Assembly (NCBI RefSeq): GCF_001641695.1
Contig: NZ_LSEF01000093.1
Span: 1 to 58,430 of the forward strand
Direction of reading: 5' to 3'
DNA: 58,430 nt
Source: Bradyrhizobium neotropicale
GTDB lineage: Bacteria > Pseudomonadota > Alphaproteobacteria > Rhizobiales > Xanthobacteraceae
Part shown: positions 18,351 through 27,837 of the stretch, one piece after another
Layout: every line of letters begins with the position of its first letter
Numbering within the stretch: position 1 is the stretch's first letter
Program-made: the position numbers and the translations under genes
Notes under the pieces: generated by a model
Database searches by the model: none
What the model was told of the DNA's origin: nothing
The model's input: only the letters and a program-made list of their open reading frames with translations

Positions 18351-20398
18351 GCTGCAACACTCTCCCCTGAGCGCGGCCGATAGGCCGGCGCATCCGGAAA
18401 CAGGCCGCGCCGGATGCCGACGAGGCCGATCAGGGCGTCTTCGCGCGGCTTGTCATTGGGGTCCTTGACGGCCCGGGCCAGCGCCCGATCGACGCTCGTC
18501 AGCAGCTCCGACGGCATGCCGCCACCCGAATAGCTGCGGCAGGCCGTGGCGAGCTGGTCGAGCATGTCGTCGATGACGTGAATGGTCGATGCCGCAAGCC
18601 CATAGCGGGCGCGACGGAGGTCGATGATGTTGATCCCGATGCGGAGCTGGGCCAGGCTGTCGGCATCGCGGCGATCGCTCTCGGAAAGGAAGGCGATGCG
18701 CTGCACCAGCAGCCCGAGCCGGTGCAACATCAGGCCCGCAAACTCCGCGCGGTCGCGCTTGCCGCGACGTTCGGCGGCAACCGCAAGCGTCTTCCAGCTC
18801 GACAGCACCAGGCGATTGGCGATCCACTCCGCGCCCACGCCGCGCGCGATCCGGGTCACGAGTTCGGCGATGACGACGCCGACGAAGAAAGCGACCGCGG
18901 AATTGGCGTAAGACGCAAAATCCGCGCTGTAGGTCGACTGCAGCGCGAGCAGTGTCGCCGTATTGGCCGCGAGCGCCATGCCAGTTCCAGCCGTCGCCGG
19001 TCGTGCAATCAAGAGGCCGTAGAGCAGGAAGGTCGGCGCCAGCGCGATGACCAGGACCTCGATGTGGGAGATCGCGGGCACCAGCGCGAACAGGTAGACC
19101 GCGACGACCACGATCGCGACCAGCGACCACAGGCCAAAGCTGCGGATGAAGCGTGCGGGTTCGTCCTGCGCGGCGAAGAACGAACAGGCCACCGCCGCCA
19201 TCATCGGCGCCGACGCCCCGTCCGGCCAACCGGTCCCGATCCAGAACGCGCAGCAGATCAGGATGGCGATGGCCGCGCCGGCCGCGGACCAAAGAGCAAG
19301 GCCGCGATCCCGGTGGCGCACGGGTGCTGCGCCGGCCTCGGAATGAAAGGCCAGATCGAGCGTCGATATGTTGCGGCTATCGGCAATCGCCTCGCTCAGC
19401 GTACGGCAGTCGCGCGAGAGATCGACGAGCTCCCGCAGCCGCGACAACAGGCTGGTGGTGATGATCCGCTCCCAGGATGCGCTGTCATCGAGGACAGCCT
19501 GCCGCTCGGCGATCTGCGCGCTGATCCGGTCAGCCGGCTGCCGTGCGCCGACGTCGCTGGTGATCCATTGCGCGAGGTCCCCAAGAAGCTGCTTCAGCTC
19601 GGGATGCCGACGCAAGGCTTCCTCGCCGAGCGCGGCCAGCCGGTCCTCCAGCGAGGCGATCACCGGCAGCAGCATCAGCATGCGCAGCCGGATCTCGCCG
19701 AGACCCCGCACGGCGTTGCTGTCGGTCAGCCGGTCATAGGCGAGATGGGTGGAAAGCGTATCGATCTCGACGATGTCGGTCGCAAGCTTGACGCGCTTGG
19801 CGCGACGCGTTTCGCTGGTGCCTTCCCGCAGCAGCACGACCTGGCTGAGGCGACGCGCATCCAACAGCCAGCTATCGACGCGACCCGCCACCGCAGGCGC
19901 GACGCTGCGGGGGAATATGACGGTAGAGACGAGGCTCGCGCAGATGATGCCGAGCGAGATTTCCTCGAGCCTCGCCACCGCCGTGTCGAAGATGTTGCCG
20001 GGCTCGGACACGGAGGGAAAGCCGATCAGCGCGACGGTATATCCGGCCAGCATGAAGACGTAGCTGCGCGGCGTGCCGTCGAGCAGCGACAGATAAAGGC
20101 AGAGCCCGACCCAGAGCGCGATCGCGAGGCACAGCAGTTCCGGCGCGTTGATGAGGTTGGGCACCAGCGCCACCGTCATCGTCGCTCCGATCAGCGTGCC
20201 CATCACGCGAAAAAAGGCTTTCGAGCTGGTCGCGCCCGCCAGCGGCTGCGAGGTGATGTAGACGGTCGCCATCGCCCAATACGGCCGCGGCAGGTCCATC
20301 GCCAGCGCGATGACGAGCGCGAGCATCGACGCGCAAAACGTCTTCAAAGCGAAAATGAGGTCCGCGTTGCGGACCAGGAACGGCTCTTCCGCGCGCAT
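18347..20398 (-). CDS. FUSC-family (AaeB-like) efflux protein
   Basis: A 683-residue inner-membrane protein with two blocks of membrane helices (about 15-165 and 360-510) separated and followed by soluble domains, as in AaeB and fusaric-acid-resistance proteins. R-P-Y-W-A-M-A-T-V-Y-I-T-S-Q-P near 40 is a family motif. It would export aromatic carboxylic acids or related toxic compounds with the downstream DUF1656 and HlyD proteins. Its start lies 2 bases beyond the stop of the MarR gene, so the four genes form one operon. Confidence 0.93.
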   Translation of the reverse strand: MRAEEPFLVRNADLIFALKTFCASMLALVIALAMDLPRPYWAMATVYITSQPLAGATSSKAFFRVMGTLIGATMTVALVPNLINAPELLCLAIALWVGLCLYLSLLDGTPRSYVFMLAGYTVALIGFPSVSEPGNIFDTAVARLEEISLGIICASLVSTVIFPRSVAPAVAGRVDSWLLDARRLSQVVLLREGTSETRRAKRVKLATDIVEIDTLSTHLAYDRLTDSNAVRGLGEIRLRMLMLLPVIASLEDRLAALGEEALRRHPELKQLLGDLAQWITSDVGARQPADRISAQIAERQAVLDDSASWERIITTSLLSRLRELVDLSRDCRTLSEAIADSRNISTLDLAFHSEAGAAPVRHRDRGLALWSAAGAAIAILICCAFWIGTGWPDGASAPMMAAVACSFFAAQDEPARFIRSFGLWSLVAIVVVAVYLFALVPAISHIEVLVIALAPTFLLYGLLIARPATAGTGMALAANTATLLALQSTYSADFASYANSAVAFFVGVVIAELVTRIARGVGAEWIANRLVLSSWKTLAVAAERRGKRDRAEFAGLMLHRLGLLVQRIAFLSESDRRDADSLAQLRIGINIIDLRRARYGLAASTIHVIDDMLDQLATACRSYSGGGMPSELLTSVDRALARAVKDPNDKPREDALIGLVGIRRGLFPDAPAYRPRSGESVAA

Positions 20399-20400
20399 GG

Positions 20401-20892
20401 CTACTTCGCCTCTGGAAGAAACTTCGCGTCATGCAGGCGACTGGCCCGCTGTTCGATGCGCTGGAGCGTCTCGAAGGTTATCGCAAGTTCCTCGGGCCCG
20501 ATATCCTTGAGCAGGCTTGCCCGCACCCGGCGCAGCACCCGGTTGGTCTCCTCGACCTTGGCCTCGCCCGCTTTCGTGAGATGTAGCGTTTTGGCACGCC
20601 GGTCGGTCGGATCCTCGCGGCGTTCCACCAGGCCCTCGGCCTCGAGCAGGTCGATCAGCCGGACCAGCGACGGCCCCTCGATCCCCAATTCATCGGCGAG
20701 CACGCCCTGGCGCACGTTTTCGCCCTGACGCGACAACACCAAAAGCGGAATCGCGGTGGCATAGGACAGTCCGTGCTCGGACAGCGCCTGATCGGATTCG
20801 CGGCGCCAGATACGGCCGAGCCGCGTAATGAGCCGGCCGATCTCGGCATGGATATGGGCCTGCGACGGAGCCATGCAAATTAGATATGACAC
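20401..20892 (-). CDS. MarR-family regulator of the efflux operon
   Basis: A 163-residue winged-helix protein. L-A-D-E-L-G-I-E-G-P-S-L-V-R-L-I-D-L-L-E forms the recognition helix, and R-R-E-D-P-T-D-R-R-A-K the wing. The start is a GTG at 20892; an ATG at 20874 is equally possible. As the first gene of the operon with FUSC, DUF1656 and HlyD, and divergent from an MFS gene, it most likely represses both and is relieved by an aromatic acid. Confidence 0.9.
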   Translation of the reverse strand: MSYLICMAPSQAHIHAEIGRLITRLGRIWRRESDQALSEHGLSYATAIPLLVLSRQGENVRQGVLADELGIEGPSLVRLIDLLEAEGLVERREDPTDRRAKTLHLTKAGEAKVEETNRVLRRVRASLLKDIGPEELAITFETLQRIEQRASRLHDAKFLPEAK

Positions 20893-20894
20893 GA

Positions 20895-20918
20895 ACTATT
20901 AGCTTGCAACTATATAGT
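20895..20918. promoter_or_regulatory. Probable MarR/SlyA-type operator
   Basis: ACTAT and ATAGT flank TTAGCTTGCAACTA in the 74-base gap between the marR and MFS genes. The reverse complement TAGTTGCAAGCTAA is close to the SlyA consensus TTAGCAAGCTAA. Its position fits control of both divergent promoters. Confidence 0.5.
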
Positions 20919-20966
20919 CGGGCATAGGCCAGGCGATCACGAGAAAGCGAACGAGGACAGCGCGAT

Positions 20967-22193
20967 ATGAGCCCGGGTTCCGCGGCAGAGGCACGGGAGA
21001 CGGTAGCAGGCGAAAGCGCGCTGACGCTGGTGCCGACCTTCGTCGTCGTGGCCGTGGATGCCACCGGAATGGGCATCATCCTGCCGCTGCTGCCGTTCTA
21101 TTCGCAGCGGCTCGGCGCCACGCCATTCCTCCTTGGCGCGCTGATCTCGGCCTATGCCGTCTGTCAGCTCATCGCCGGCCCCATAGTCGGCATGCTCTCG
21201 GATCGCTATGGCCGCCGACAAGTCCTAGTCGTCAGCCAGATCGGGACGTTCGTCGGATTCGTGCTGCTTGCGCTCGCCGGCAACCTGACGCTGGTGTTTT
21301 TGGCGCGCATCATCGACGGCCTGACGTCAGGCAACATCTCGGTCGCGCACGCCTATGCCGCAGAGCACAGCGCGCCCGCAACGCGCAAGCAGGCGCTCGG
21401 CATGACCAGCGGCGCGATCGGAACGGGACTGCTGGTCGGCCCAGCGCTGTCGAGCCTTCTTGTCCGCTACGGCGAAACCGCGCCGGTGTGGGCCGCGGCC
21501 GCGCTCTCGTTGATCAGCATCCTTGCAACGATCGCCCTGCTCCCGCCCGACCATCCGGCGGCCGAGCCGCTCTACCAGCACCGTGTCCCCGAGCCGACGC
21601 TGACCCGCTCCATGCTCGGCATGCGCTACGCCTGGCGGCTGCTCGGCCTGCTCATCGTGTTCTTCTTCGTCAACTCGATGTTCCTGTCGCAGATCGGGCT
21701 GTTCCTGTCGGCACGGTTTTCCTGGGACGGACATCCTTTCGGCGCACGCGAGCTCGGCTGGATGTTCGCCTATGCCGGCTTCATCAACATGATCGTCCAG
21801 GGCCTTCTGATCACCCGCGCGAACCTGCTCGCGTCCGACCGGAGCATCGTCGTGGCGGCGTTCGCCTGCATGGGGCTGGGATTTGCCGGCCTTGCGGCCG
21901 GGAGCAGCATCGGCCTGCTCGCGATCGAGCTGACGCTGATCATCGTCGGCACCATGTTCGCCCGCAGCACGCTGACGGCTGAGCTGTCGCGCAGTACCGC
22001 GATCAACCGCCAGGGCATGATCATGGGCCTCAATCAATCGCTGATGTCCGGCGCGAACATCAGCGCCCCGCTCGTCAGCGGCGCGCTGATCGGCCATCGG
22101 CTGTTCGTCGCCTGGGCGCTGGTGATGGCTGTGATCGCGGCCATCGGCGCGGCGCTGGCGGGGCAGCTGCTCGACACCCCGCGGACGCGCTAG
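20967..22193 (+). CDS. MFS exporter, TetA-like
   Basis: A 408-residue protein with 12 predicted membrane helices. Motif A reads G-M-L-S-D-R-Y-G-R-R-Q between helices 2 and 3. D-A-T-G-M-G-I-I-L-P-L-L-P in helix 1 matches the TetA/drug:H+ antiporter 1 group. The substrate is unknown. It is divergent from the marR-FUSC operon and shares its probable operator, so it may export the same or a related compound. Confidence 0.9.
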   Translation: MSPGSAAEARETVAGESALTLVPTFVVVAVDATGMGIILPLLPFYSQRLGATPFLLGALISAYAVCQLIAGPIVGMLSDRYGRRQVLVVSQIGTFVGFVLLALAGNLTLVFLARIIDGLTSGNISVAHAYAAEHSAPATRKQALGMTSGAIGTGLLVGPALSSLLVRYGETAPVWAAAALSLISILATIALLPPDHPAAEPLYQHRVPEPTLTRSMLGMRYAWRLLGLLIVFFFVNSMFLSQIGLFLSARFSWDGHPFGARELGWMFAYAGFINMIVQGLLITRANLLASDRSIVVAAFACMGLGFAGLAAGSSIGLLAIELTLIIVGTMFARSTLTAELSRSTAINRQGMIMGLNQSLMSGANISAPLVSGALIGHRLFVAWALVMAVIAAIGAALAGQLLDTPRTR

Positions 22194-22204
22194 CGCCCTC
22201 GCCT

Positions 22205-23113
22205 TTAGTTCACCACGTAGACCTCCGGGTCGAAGCTCGAGCTCGGCTTCTTGAAGGCATTGCGCAGAGCCGCCGACATCGGGACATTGTAGTTGAGGCC
22301 GTTCGGCGGCGTCGGCGATTGCAGCCACTTCTTGTAGAGCACCTCGATCTCCGGGCTCGCATAGAGTTCCGCGGTCGCGCGGTCGGCGAGCGCCTTGAAC
22401 GGCGCATCCTCCCGCCGCAGCATGATCCCGTAGGGCTCGGGCTTCGAGAAGGTCTCCTCGCTGATCATGAACAGCGACGGCTCCTTCGATCGCGCGACGG
22501 CGACTGCAAGCTGCACGTCGTCCAGCGCGTAGGCCTGTGCACGGTCGGTCTCCAGCAACAGGAAGGCCTCTGCCTGGTCCTGGGCCGGCATCACTTTGAT
22601 GCCGAGATTACGCTCGGTGTTGACCTTGGCGAGTTGCGTCAGATTGACCGATCCCGCCACCGCCGTGACCGCCTTGCCCTTGAGGTCGTCGATCGTGTTG
22701 ATCTTTGCGGCCTTCTTGGCGGCGAACCGCGTTGCGCTGAGGAAATGCGTATTGGTGAAGGCGACCTGCTTCTGGCGATCGGCATTGTTGGTCGTCGCCG
22801 AGCAGTGCAGATCGAGGGTGCCGTTGACCATCAGCGGAATGCGATTCGACGACGTCACCGCAAGGTAGTCCACGGCGATGTCGGGCATGCGAAGGTTTTT
22901 CTTCACGGCATCCACGATCTTGAGGCAGATATCCATGGCGAAGCCGACCGGCTTCTGATCTCCGTCCAGATAGCTGAAGGGAACGGAAGCCTCCTGATAG
23001 CCCAGCGTGATCTTCTTCGTCTCCTTGACCTTCTGGAGCGTCCCCGAGAGATCTTCGGCCGAGGCGGCACTCGCAAGACAGGTGACGGCCAAGAGAACGG
23101 TCGGTAGACGCAT
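22205..23113 (-). CDS. ABC-type polar amino acid-like solute-binding protein
   Basis: A 302-residue periplasmic protein. The signal peptide is residues 1-19 (cleavage after A-S-A). The bacterial extracellular solute-binding family 3 pattern follows: I-T-L-G-Y-Q-E-A-S-V-P-F-S-Y, P-V-G-F-A-M-D-I-C, G-T-L-D-L-H-C-S-A-T-T-N-N, L-K-G-K-A-V-T-A. No permease or ATPase gene is adjacent, so it is an orphan. TAGGAG lies 6 bases before the ATG. It is divergent from the amidohydrolase gene at 23421; the 307-base gap between them shows nothing I can name. Confidence 0.88.
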   Translation of the reverse strand: MRLPTVLLAVTCLASAASAEDLSGTLQKVKETKKITLGYQEASVPFSYLDGDQKPVGFAMDICLKIVDAVKKNLRMPDIAVDYLAVTSSNRIPLMVNGTLDLHCSATTNNADRQKQVAFTNTHFLSATRFAAKKAAKINTIDDLKGKAVTAVAGSVNLTQLAKVNTERNLGIKVMPAQDQAEAFLLLETDRAQAYALDDVQLAVAVARSKEPSLFMISEETFSKPEPYGIMLRREDAPFKALADRATAELYASPEIEVLYKKWLQSPTPPNGLNYNVPMSAALRNAFKKPSSSFDPEVYVVN

Positions 23114-23420
23114 CGGGTGCTCCTAAGGGATCATCACCTGCGCCTCCATAGCGAAGCGCAGTCGCGCAGGTGATAGCCCAGCAGCGGAACAATCGCCAGA
23201 CCAGGCTGCGTCTACCAGATATCGCGCTTTTCTATGGATTATGGCGAACGAGGCCTGCGCGCGCCTCAGAATCAACTAGCAGTATATATGCCGGCTCCCG
23301 CTCAGCGCGCGGCGGCAGCAATTCGCGCGTAAATCGCTTCCGCAGTGGCGCGACTGCCCACAATTTAGTGCTGCCTCTACCCGCAGCTTTCGCTAGGCTA
23401 GCTCACCTGAATCCGACGCC

Positions 23421-24680
23421 ATGACCACCCAGACCGCCTACGACCTGATCTTCCGTAACGCGCTATTGCGATCATCCGCCACACCCGTAGATATCGGCGT
23501 GAAGGGCGGGCGGATTGCCGCGATCGAGCCCACACTTTTCTGCGAGGCCATCGAAATCGATATCGGCGGCCGAGTGGCCCTGCCCGGCTTCGTCGACACC
23601 CACATTCATCTCGACAAGGCCTGCCTGCTGGGCCGCTGCGACCACGATCACGGCAGCCTCGGCGATGCCATCCGCGCCGTATCGGCGATGAAGCGCGACT
23701 TCACCGTGGAGGACGTCTATGCGCGCGGCGCCCGGGTGATCGAACGGGCGATCGTTCATGGCACGACGCGCATGCGTACGCATGTCGAGATCGACCCGCG
23801 CATCTCCTTGCGCAGTTTCGAGGCCGTGAAGGCGCTCAAGCGCGACTATGCCTGGGCGCTCGATCTCTCTCTCTGCGTCTTTCCGCAGGAAGGCCTGACC
23901 AACGATCCCGGCGGCGAGGAGCTGCTGGTCCAGGCGCTGCGCGACGGCGGCGGGGTCATCGGCGGCTGCCCCTATACGGACACCGACCCGCACGCGCATC
24001 TCGAACGCATCTTCGATCTCGCGCAGGCGTTCGATGTCGACGTCGATCTTCATCTCGATTTCGATCTCGATCCGTCCTGGTCGCACCTCGATGAAGTCTG
24101 CCGGCTGACCGAGCGGCGCAACTATGGAGGCCGCGTAGCCATCGGCCACGCCACAAAGCTCTCGGCGCTGCCGCCGGAGCGCCTGAAATCCGTCACGTCA
24201 CAATTGGCAAGAGCCGGCATCGCCGTCACCGTGCTGCCCGCCACCGATCTCTATCTGATGGGACGCGAAGCCACCCACAATGCCCCGCGCGGACTGACGC
24301 TCGCCCACAAGCTCGCGGCCGACGGCGTCGTGTGCTCGGTCGCAACCAACAATGTGCTCAATCCCTTCACGCCGTTCGGCGATGCCTCGCTGCTGCGGAT
24401 GGCGAATTTCTACGCCAATGTCGCACATGCCTCCGTCGCCGATTTCGACACCTGCCTCGATCTCGTCACCGAGCTACCGGCGCGCCTGATGAACCTGACG
24501 GACTACGGCATCAAGGTCGGGAACCCTGCCGACCTCGTCGTGCTCGACACGCAGGACAGCCGCTTCGCCATCGCCGAGCTTCCGGACATCGTGATGGGCT
24601 TCAAGAACGGTCGGAAGACGTTTGAGCGGCAACGGCCGGCACTCTTTCACCCCTCACGGCCGTGCGGCGCGCGCGCCTGA
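23421..24680 (+). CDS. Amidohydrolase, cytosine-deaminase-like
   Basis: A 419-residue metal-dependent hydrolase of the amidohydrolase superfamily. The metal site begins with D-T-H-I-H-L-D-K near 61; later H-L-D-F-D-L-D near 212, G-H-A-T-K near 237 and A-T-N-N-V near 310. H-I-H-L-D-K and the order of motifs are like cytosine deaminase and N-isopropylammelide hydrolase. The substrate is unknown and probably a cyclic or N-substituted amide. Beta-strand rich N- and C-terminal segments form the usual small domain. It is followed closely by a related gene. Confidence 0.85.
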   Translation: MTTQTAYDLIFRNALLRSSATPVDIGVKGGRIAAIEPTLFCEAIEIDIGGRVALPGFVDTHIHLDKACLLGRCDHDHGSLGDAIRAVSAMKRDFTVEDVYARGARVIERAIVHGTTRMRTHVEIDPRISLRSFEAVKALKRDYAWALDLSLCVFPQEGLTNDPGGEELLVQALRDGGGVIGGCPYTDTDPHAHLERIFDLAQAFDVDVDLHLDFDLDPSWSHLDEVCRLTERRNYGGRVAIGHATKLSALPPERLKSVTSQLARAGIAVTVLPATDLYLMGREATHNAPRGLTLAHKLAADGVVCSVATNNVLNPFTPFGDASLLRMANFYANVAHASVADFDTCLDLVTELPARLMNLTDYGIKVGNPADLVVLDTQDSRFAIAELPDIVMGFKNGRKTFERQRPALFHPSRPCGARA

Positions 24681-24754
24681 TTTTTTGCGCGTATTGTGCA
24701 GCAACCAGAGCTGCGCAACTATACAGCCAAGACAAGACAAAGAGGATGAGCGGG

Positions 24755-25960
24755 ATGACCTTCGACACGATCTTCCTGAATGCCCGCTTCGACGGCGGTT
24801 CCACACACCACATCGCGGTCAAGGACGGCCGCTTCGCCGCAATCACGACCGCCGACGAACACCCCGCCGCGACAGAGACGATCGACCTCGGCAACGCCCT
24901 CGTCGTTCCCGGCTTTGTCGAGGGTCATATCCATCTCGACACCAGCTTCTATGGCGACGCCTGGCGGCCGCACAAACCATGCACCAACGGCTTCGACGTG
25001 CGCGAGCGCGTCGCCTTCCAGGCCCAGAACATGGCCGAGGCCGCTCCGATGGATGTTCGCGCGCGCAACCAGCTCGATCTCTGCATCGGACATGGCTCCA
25101 CGCAGATGCGCAGCCATGTCATGGTCGACGGTTCGGTCGGCCTGAAATCGCTCGAGACGATCCTGCGCGTGCGGGAGGAATACAGGGGCCTGATCGACAT
25201 CCAGCTCGTCGCCTTCCCGCAGAGCGGCATTCTGGCGAGCCCCGGCACGCCGCAATTGCTGGACGAGGCCATCAGGCTCGGCGCCAACGTCGTCGGCGGG
25301 CTCGATCCCGCGAGCTTCGATCGCGAAGTCGAGAAGCATCTCGACGTCGTCTTCGGCGTGGCCGGCAGGCACGGCGTCGATGTCGATATTCATCTGCACG
25401 ACGCCGGCACGCTCGGAGCTTTCGAGATCGAGCAGATCGCGGCGCGCACGCGCGCGCTCGGCATGGAAGGCCGTGTCGCGATCAGCCACGCTTACGGGCT
25501 CGGCGACATCACGCTCGATCATTTCAAAGGTATCGCCGACATCCTCGCCCGCTCCGGCGTCGCCATCATGACCAACGCGCCCGGCGCCCGCCCCTTCCCG
25601 CCGGTCCTCACCTTACGCAATGCCGGCGTGACCGTCTTCAGCGGCAACGACAACATTCGCGACTCCTGGTGGCCTTATGGCGACGGTGACATGCTGCGCC
25701 GTGCGACGACCATCGGCTACCGCTCGGGCTTCAAGGTCGACGAAGAGCTGCGTGTCGCTTTCGATGTCGTCACCGAGGCCGGCGCGAAGGCGCTTCGGCT
25801 CGAGGGTTACGGCCTTAAGGTCGGCGCAAAGGCCGATTTCGTGACGTTGAATGCGGAGCATGTGCCCGAAGCGGTCGTCGCTTGCCCGGCGGCGCGCTCA
25901 GTCTACAAGGACGGCAAGCTCGTCGCATCGAATGGCAAGATTGTCGAGAAGCGCAAGTGA
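24755..25960 (+). CDS. Second amidohydrolase of the same family
   Basis: A 401-residue relative of the preceding protein. It has G-H-I-H-L-D-T near 60, M-R-S-H-V-M-V-D near 108, D-I-H-L-H-D-A-G-T near 210, I-S-H-A-Y-G-L near 240 and G-N-D-N-I-R-D-S-W-W-P-Y near 300. The two genes are 74 bases apart on the same strand and are probably co-expressed duplicates that now act on successive or different amides. The ATG at 24755 is placed 9 bases after AGAGG; an ATG at 24746 is too close to it. Confidence 0.85.
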   Translation: MTFDTIFLNARFDGGSTHHIAVKDGRFAAITTADEHPAATETIDLGNALVVPGFVEGHIHLDTSFYGDAWRPHKPCTNGFDVRERVAFQAQNMAEAAPMDVRARNQLDLCIGHGSTQMRSHVMVDGSVGLKSLETILRVREEYRGLIDIQLVAFPQSGILASPGTPQLLDEAIRLGANVVGGLDPASFDREVEKHLDVVFGVAGRHGVDVDIHLHDAGTLGAFEIEQIAARTRALGMEGRVAISHAYGLGDITLDHFKGIADILARSGVAIMTNAPGARPFPPVLTLRNAGVTVFSGNDNIRDSWWPYGDGDMLRRATTIGYRSGFKVDEELRVAFDVVTEAGAKALRLEGYGLKVGAKADFVTLNAEHVPEAVVACPAARSVYKDGKLVASNGKIVEKRK

Positions 25961-26011
25961 CGGTCTCGCGCGCGACGAAGTCACGGGCCATCGCGGCGGC
26001 AAGGTGCTGAG

Positions 26012-26938
26012 CTAACGGCTCGTCTTTCGATTGATCCTCGCCAGGATGCGGTCCGCCTCGGTGCGCCAATCGGCGCTGCGGGCGAACTCCTTCGTCCCCT
26101 TCGTGCCGAACAAACCCTCATCGGCGAGATCGGCGACCCATGCCTGCCGCTCGGCGGTGCCCTGCGCCGACCATGGCGTCAGCCCCGCCTCGCGCACGGT
26201 CTCGGCAACTTCGCGGACCTCTTCTGCACGGCGGCGGCCGTGCTCGATCACGCGCTGGAAGAAATAGGCGCCCTGCTTCTCCCAATTGATGCCGGGAAAG
26301 GTTTCGGTCAGCGACGCCAGAACCGAATCCTCGACGCCATAGGCGCGCGCGGTCGTAAAACTCTCGATGACCATGGCCTCGAGGCCCTTGATCATGATGC
26401 TGCGGCACATCTTGACAGCCGATGAAACGCCGAGGTTGTCGCTGGCGACCTTGGCCGCAAAGCCGATCGCGTTCAGCAGCGGCTCCAGCTCCTTCGCGCC
26501 GGGGCCGCCGAGCAGAAGCGGCACCTTGATACGATAAGGCGGCACCGAGGTCATCACAGCGCCTTCGACATAGCGCCCGCCGGCCGCATCGATCAGCGCG
26601 GCGGCACGCTGCTTGGCACCGGGCGAAGCCGAGTTGAAATCGAGGAACCAGGTGCCCTGGTTGACCGATGCCGCACAGGCTTTCGCCACCGGCACCGCCT
26701 GGCTGGCGGTGACCGCGGAGACGATGAAGTCGGATTTGGCGGTCAGCTCGGCATGGGAGCCTGCGAGCGCGACGCCGAATTTCGCCGCATGCTCCTTCAG
26801 CGGCGCGCCCTGCTCGCCTCCGAGCTTGATGTCATGGGCGGCGACCCTGATGTCCTGCTGGCGCAAATCCTCGGCCAAAATCCTGCCGACCTCGCCGTAG
26901 CCCACGAGCCCTATCTGCCAACGCCTCGGATCCAACAT
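26012..26938 (-). CDS. NAD(P)-dependent oxidoreductase with DUF1932 domain
   Basis: A 308-residue protein. The N-terminal Rossmann domain has G-L-V-G-Y-G-E-V-G-R (about 9-18) and D-F-N-S-A-S-P-G near 100, as in 3-hydroxyisobutyrate/6-phosphogluconate dehydrogenase-like enzymes. The C-terminal helical part matches DUF1932 (V-K-M-C-R-S-I-M-I-K-G near 172). It is the last gene of the lower 4,5-cleavage operon and overlaps its upstream neighbour by 1 base. It could reduce or oxidise an intermediate of that pathway. Confidence 0.85.
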   Translation of the reverse strand: MLDPRRWQIGLVGYGEVGRILAEDLRQQDIRVAAHDIKLGGEQGAPLKEHAAKFGVALAGSHAELTAKSDFIVSAVTASQAVPVAKACAASVNQGTWFLDFNSASPGAKQRAAALIDAAGGRYVEGAVMTSVPPYRIKVPLLLGGPGAKELEPLLNAIGFAAKVASDNLGVSSAVKMCRSIMIKGLEAMVIESFTTARAYGVEDSVLASLTETFPGINWEKQGAYFFQRVIEHGRRRAEEVREVAETVREAGLTPWSAQGTAERQAWVADLADEGLFGTKGTKEFARSADWRTEADRILARINRKTSR

Positions 26939-27807
26939 CAGTTCAACCTTCTGGTGGTCTCGTCAAACAGCTCGTCGACGCTGAAACGTCGCGGGATCAG
27001 CGCCTGCTGAAACGCGTAGTCGATGATCAGCTCCAGCGGCTTGCGATTGGCCTCGACGCCGAACGGCAGGAGGTCGGGCGTCGCGGCCGCGCCCATCTGC
27101 GTCTTGTTCTGCTTGAGAAGATCATAGACTCCCGCAACGACGTCCGCGTGCGATTTCGCGAGCCGCTCGGTCACGACCACGAGATGATTGACCGGAACGA
27201 CGCCGCGCCGGGCGTACCATTTCGCGGCTTCCGCGGCCGGATCAGGGAATAGCGGCTTCAGCCGCGGATCGTTCGAGGTCTCGCCGAGAACGGCGTCGAG
27301 CTCGCCATCGAGCAGCATCTGCTGGATCTTCTTGTCCTTCGGCGCGCGCTCGGTCGTGTCGACATATTCGGCGACGTGCGGATCCTCGAACGTCACCCAG
27401 CGGATATTGTCGAGATTGACGCCGTAGTCGTTGGCGAGAATGCCCCTGATCCAGGCGCCCGTCGTCGTCGTGAACGAGCGGATGCCGACGCGCTTGCCTT
27501 CGAGATCGGAAGGCCCGAGCGTTCCGCGCTCGGGATTGTACAGCGCATACGAATGCTGGAAGCGCGCGAGCATGGTTGCCGGGAGCAGCACCAGCGGCTT
27601 GCCATGCGCTTTCGCCATCAGATAGGTCACGATCGCCATCTCGCAGACGTCGAACGCCTGCTCCCGCACCATCGGCTTGAATGCCGTGTTGGTCGGCGTG
27701 TACTCGATGAAGTCGAGATCAAAGCGGTCGGAGCGGAGCTCACCGCTCTTCACCGCCTGGACATGGGGGTGACTGCCGAGCACGACCCGCAGCTTGAGAC
27801 GATCCAT
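26938..27807 (-). CDS. 4,5-dihydroxyphthalate decarboxylase-like protein
   Basis: A 289-residue protein with the periplasmic-binding-like fold of the 4,5-dihydroxyphthalate decarboxylase family: L-D-F-I-E-Y near 33, F-D-V-C-E-M-A near 52, R-V-G-I-R-S-F near 106 and G-E-L-D-A-V-L near 168. No signal peptide is seen, which favours a cytoplasmic enzyme over a binding protein. It is embedded among genes for the lower 4,5-cleavage pathway, where decarboxylation of an aromatic diacid would give a ring-cleavage substrate. The function is inferred from family and context. Confidence 0.7.
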   Translation of the reverse strand: MDRLKLRVVLGSHPHVQAVKSGELRSDRFDLDFIEYTPTNTAFKPMVREQAFDVCEMAIVTYLMAKAHGKPLVLLPATMLARFQHSYALYNPERGTLGPSDLEGKRVGIRSFTTTTGAWIRGILANDYGVNLDNIRWVTFEDPHVAEYVDTTERAPKDKKIQQMLLDGELDAVLGETSNDPRLKPLFPDPAAEAAKWYARRGVVPVNHLVVVTERLAKSHADVVAGVYDLLKQNKTQMGAAATPDLLPFGVEANRKPLELIIDYAFQQALIPRRFSVDELFDETTRRLN

Positions 27808-27837
27808 CCGATCACTCCGCTTCTCTTGCTTCGCCGC

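Noticed and set aside
18578..20728. A 716-residue plus-strand ORF opposite the FUSC gene
   Set aside because: It is rich in Arg, Gly and Asp with no domain, and the minus-strand FUSC protein is well supported.
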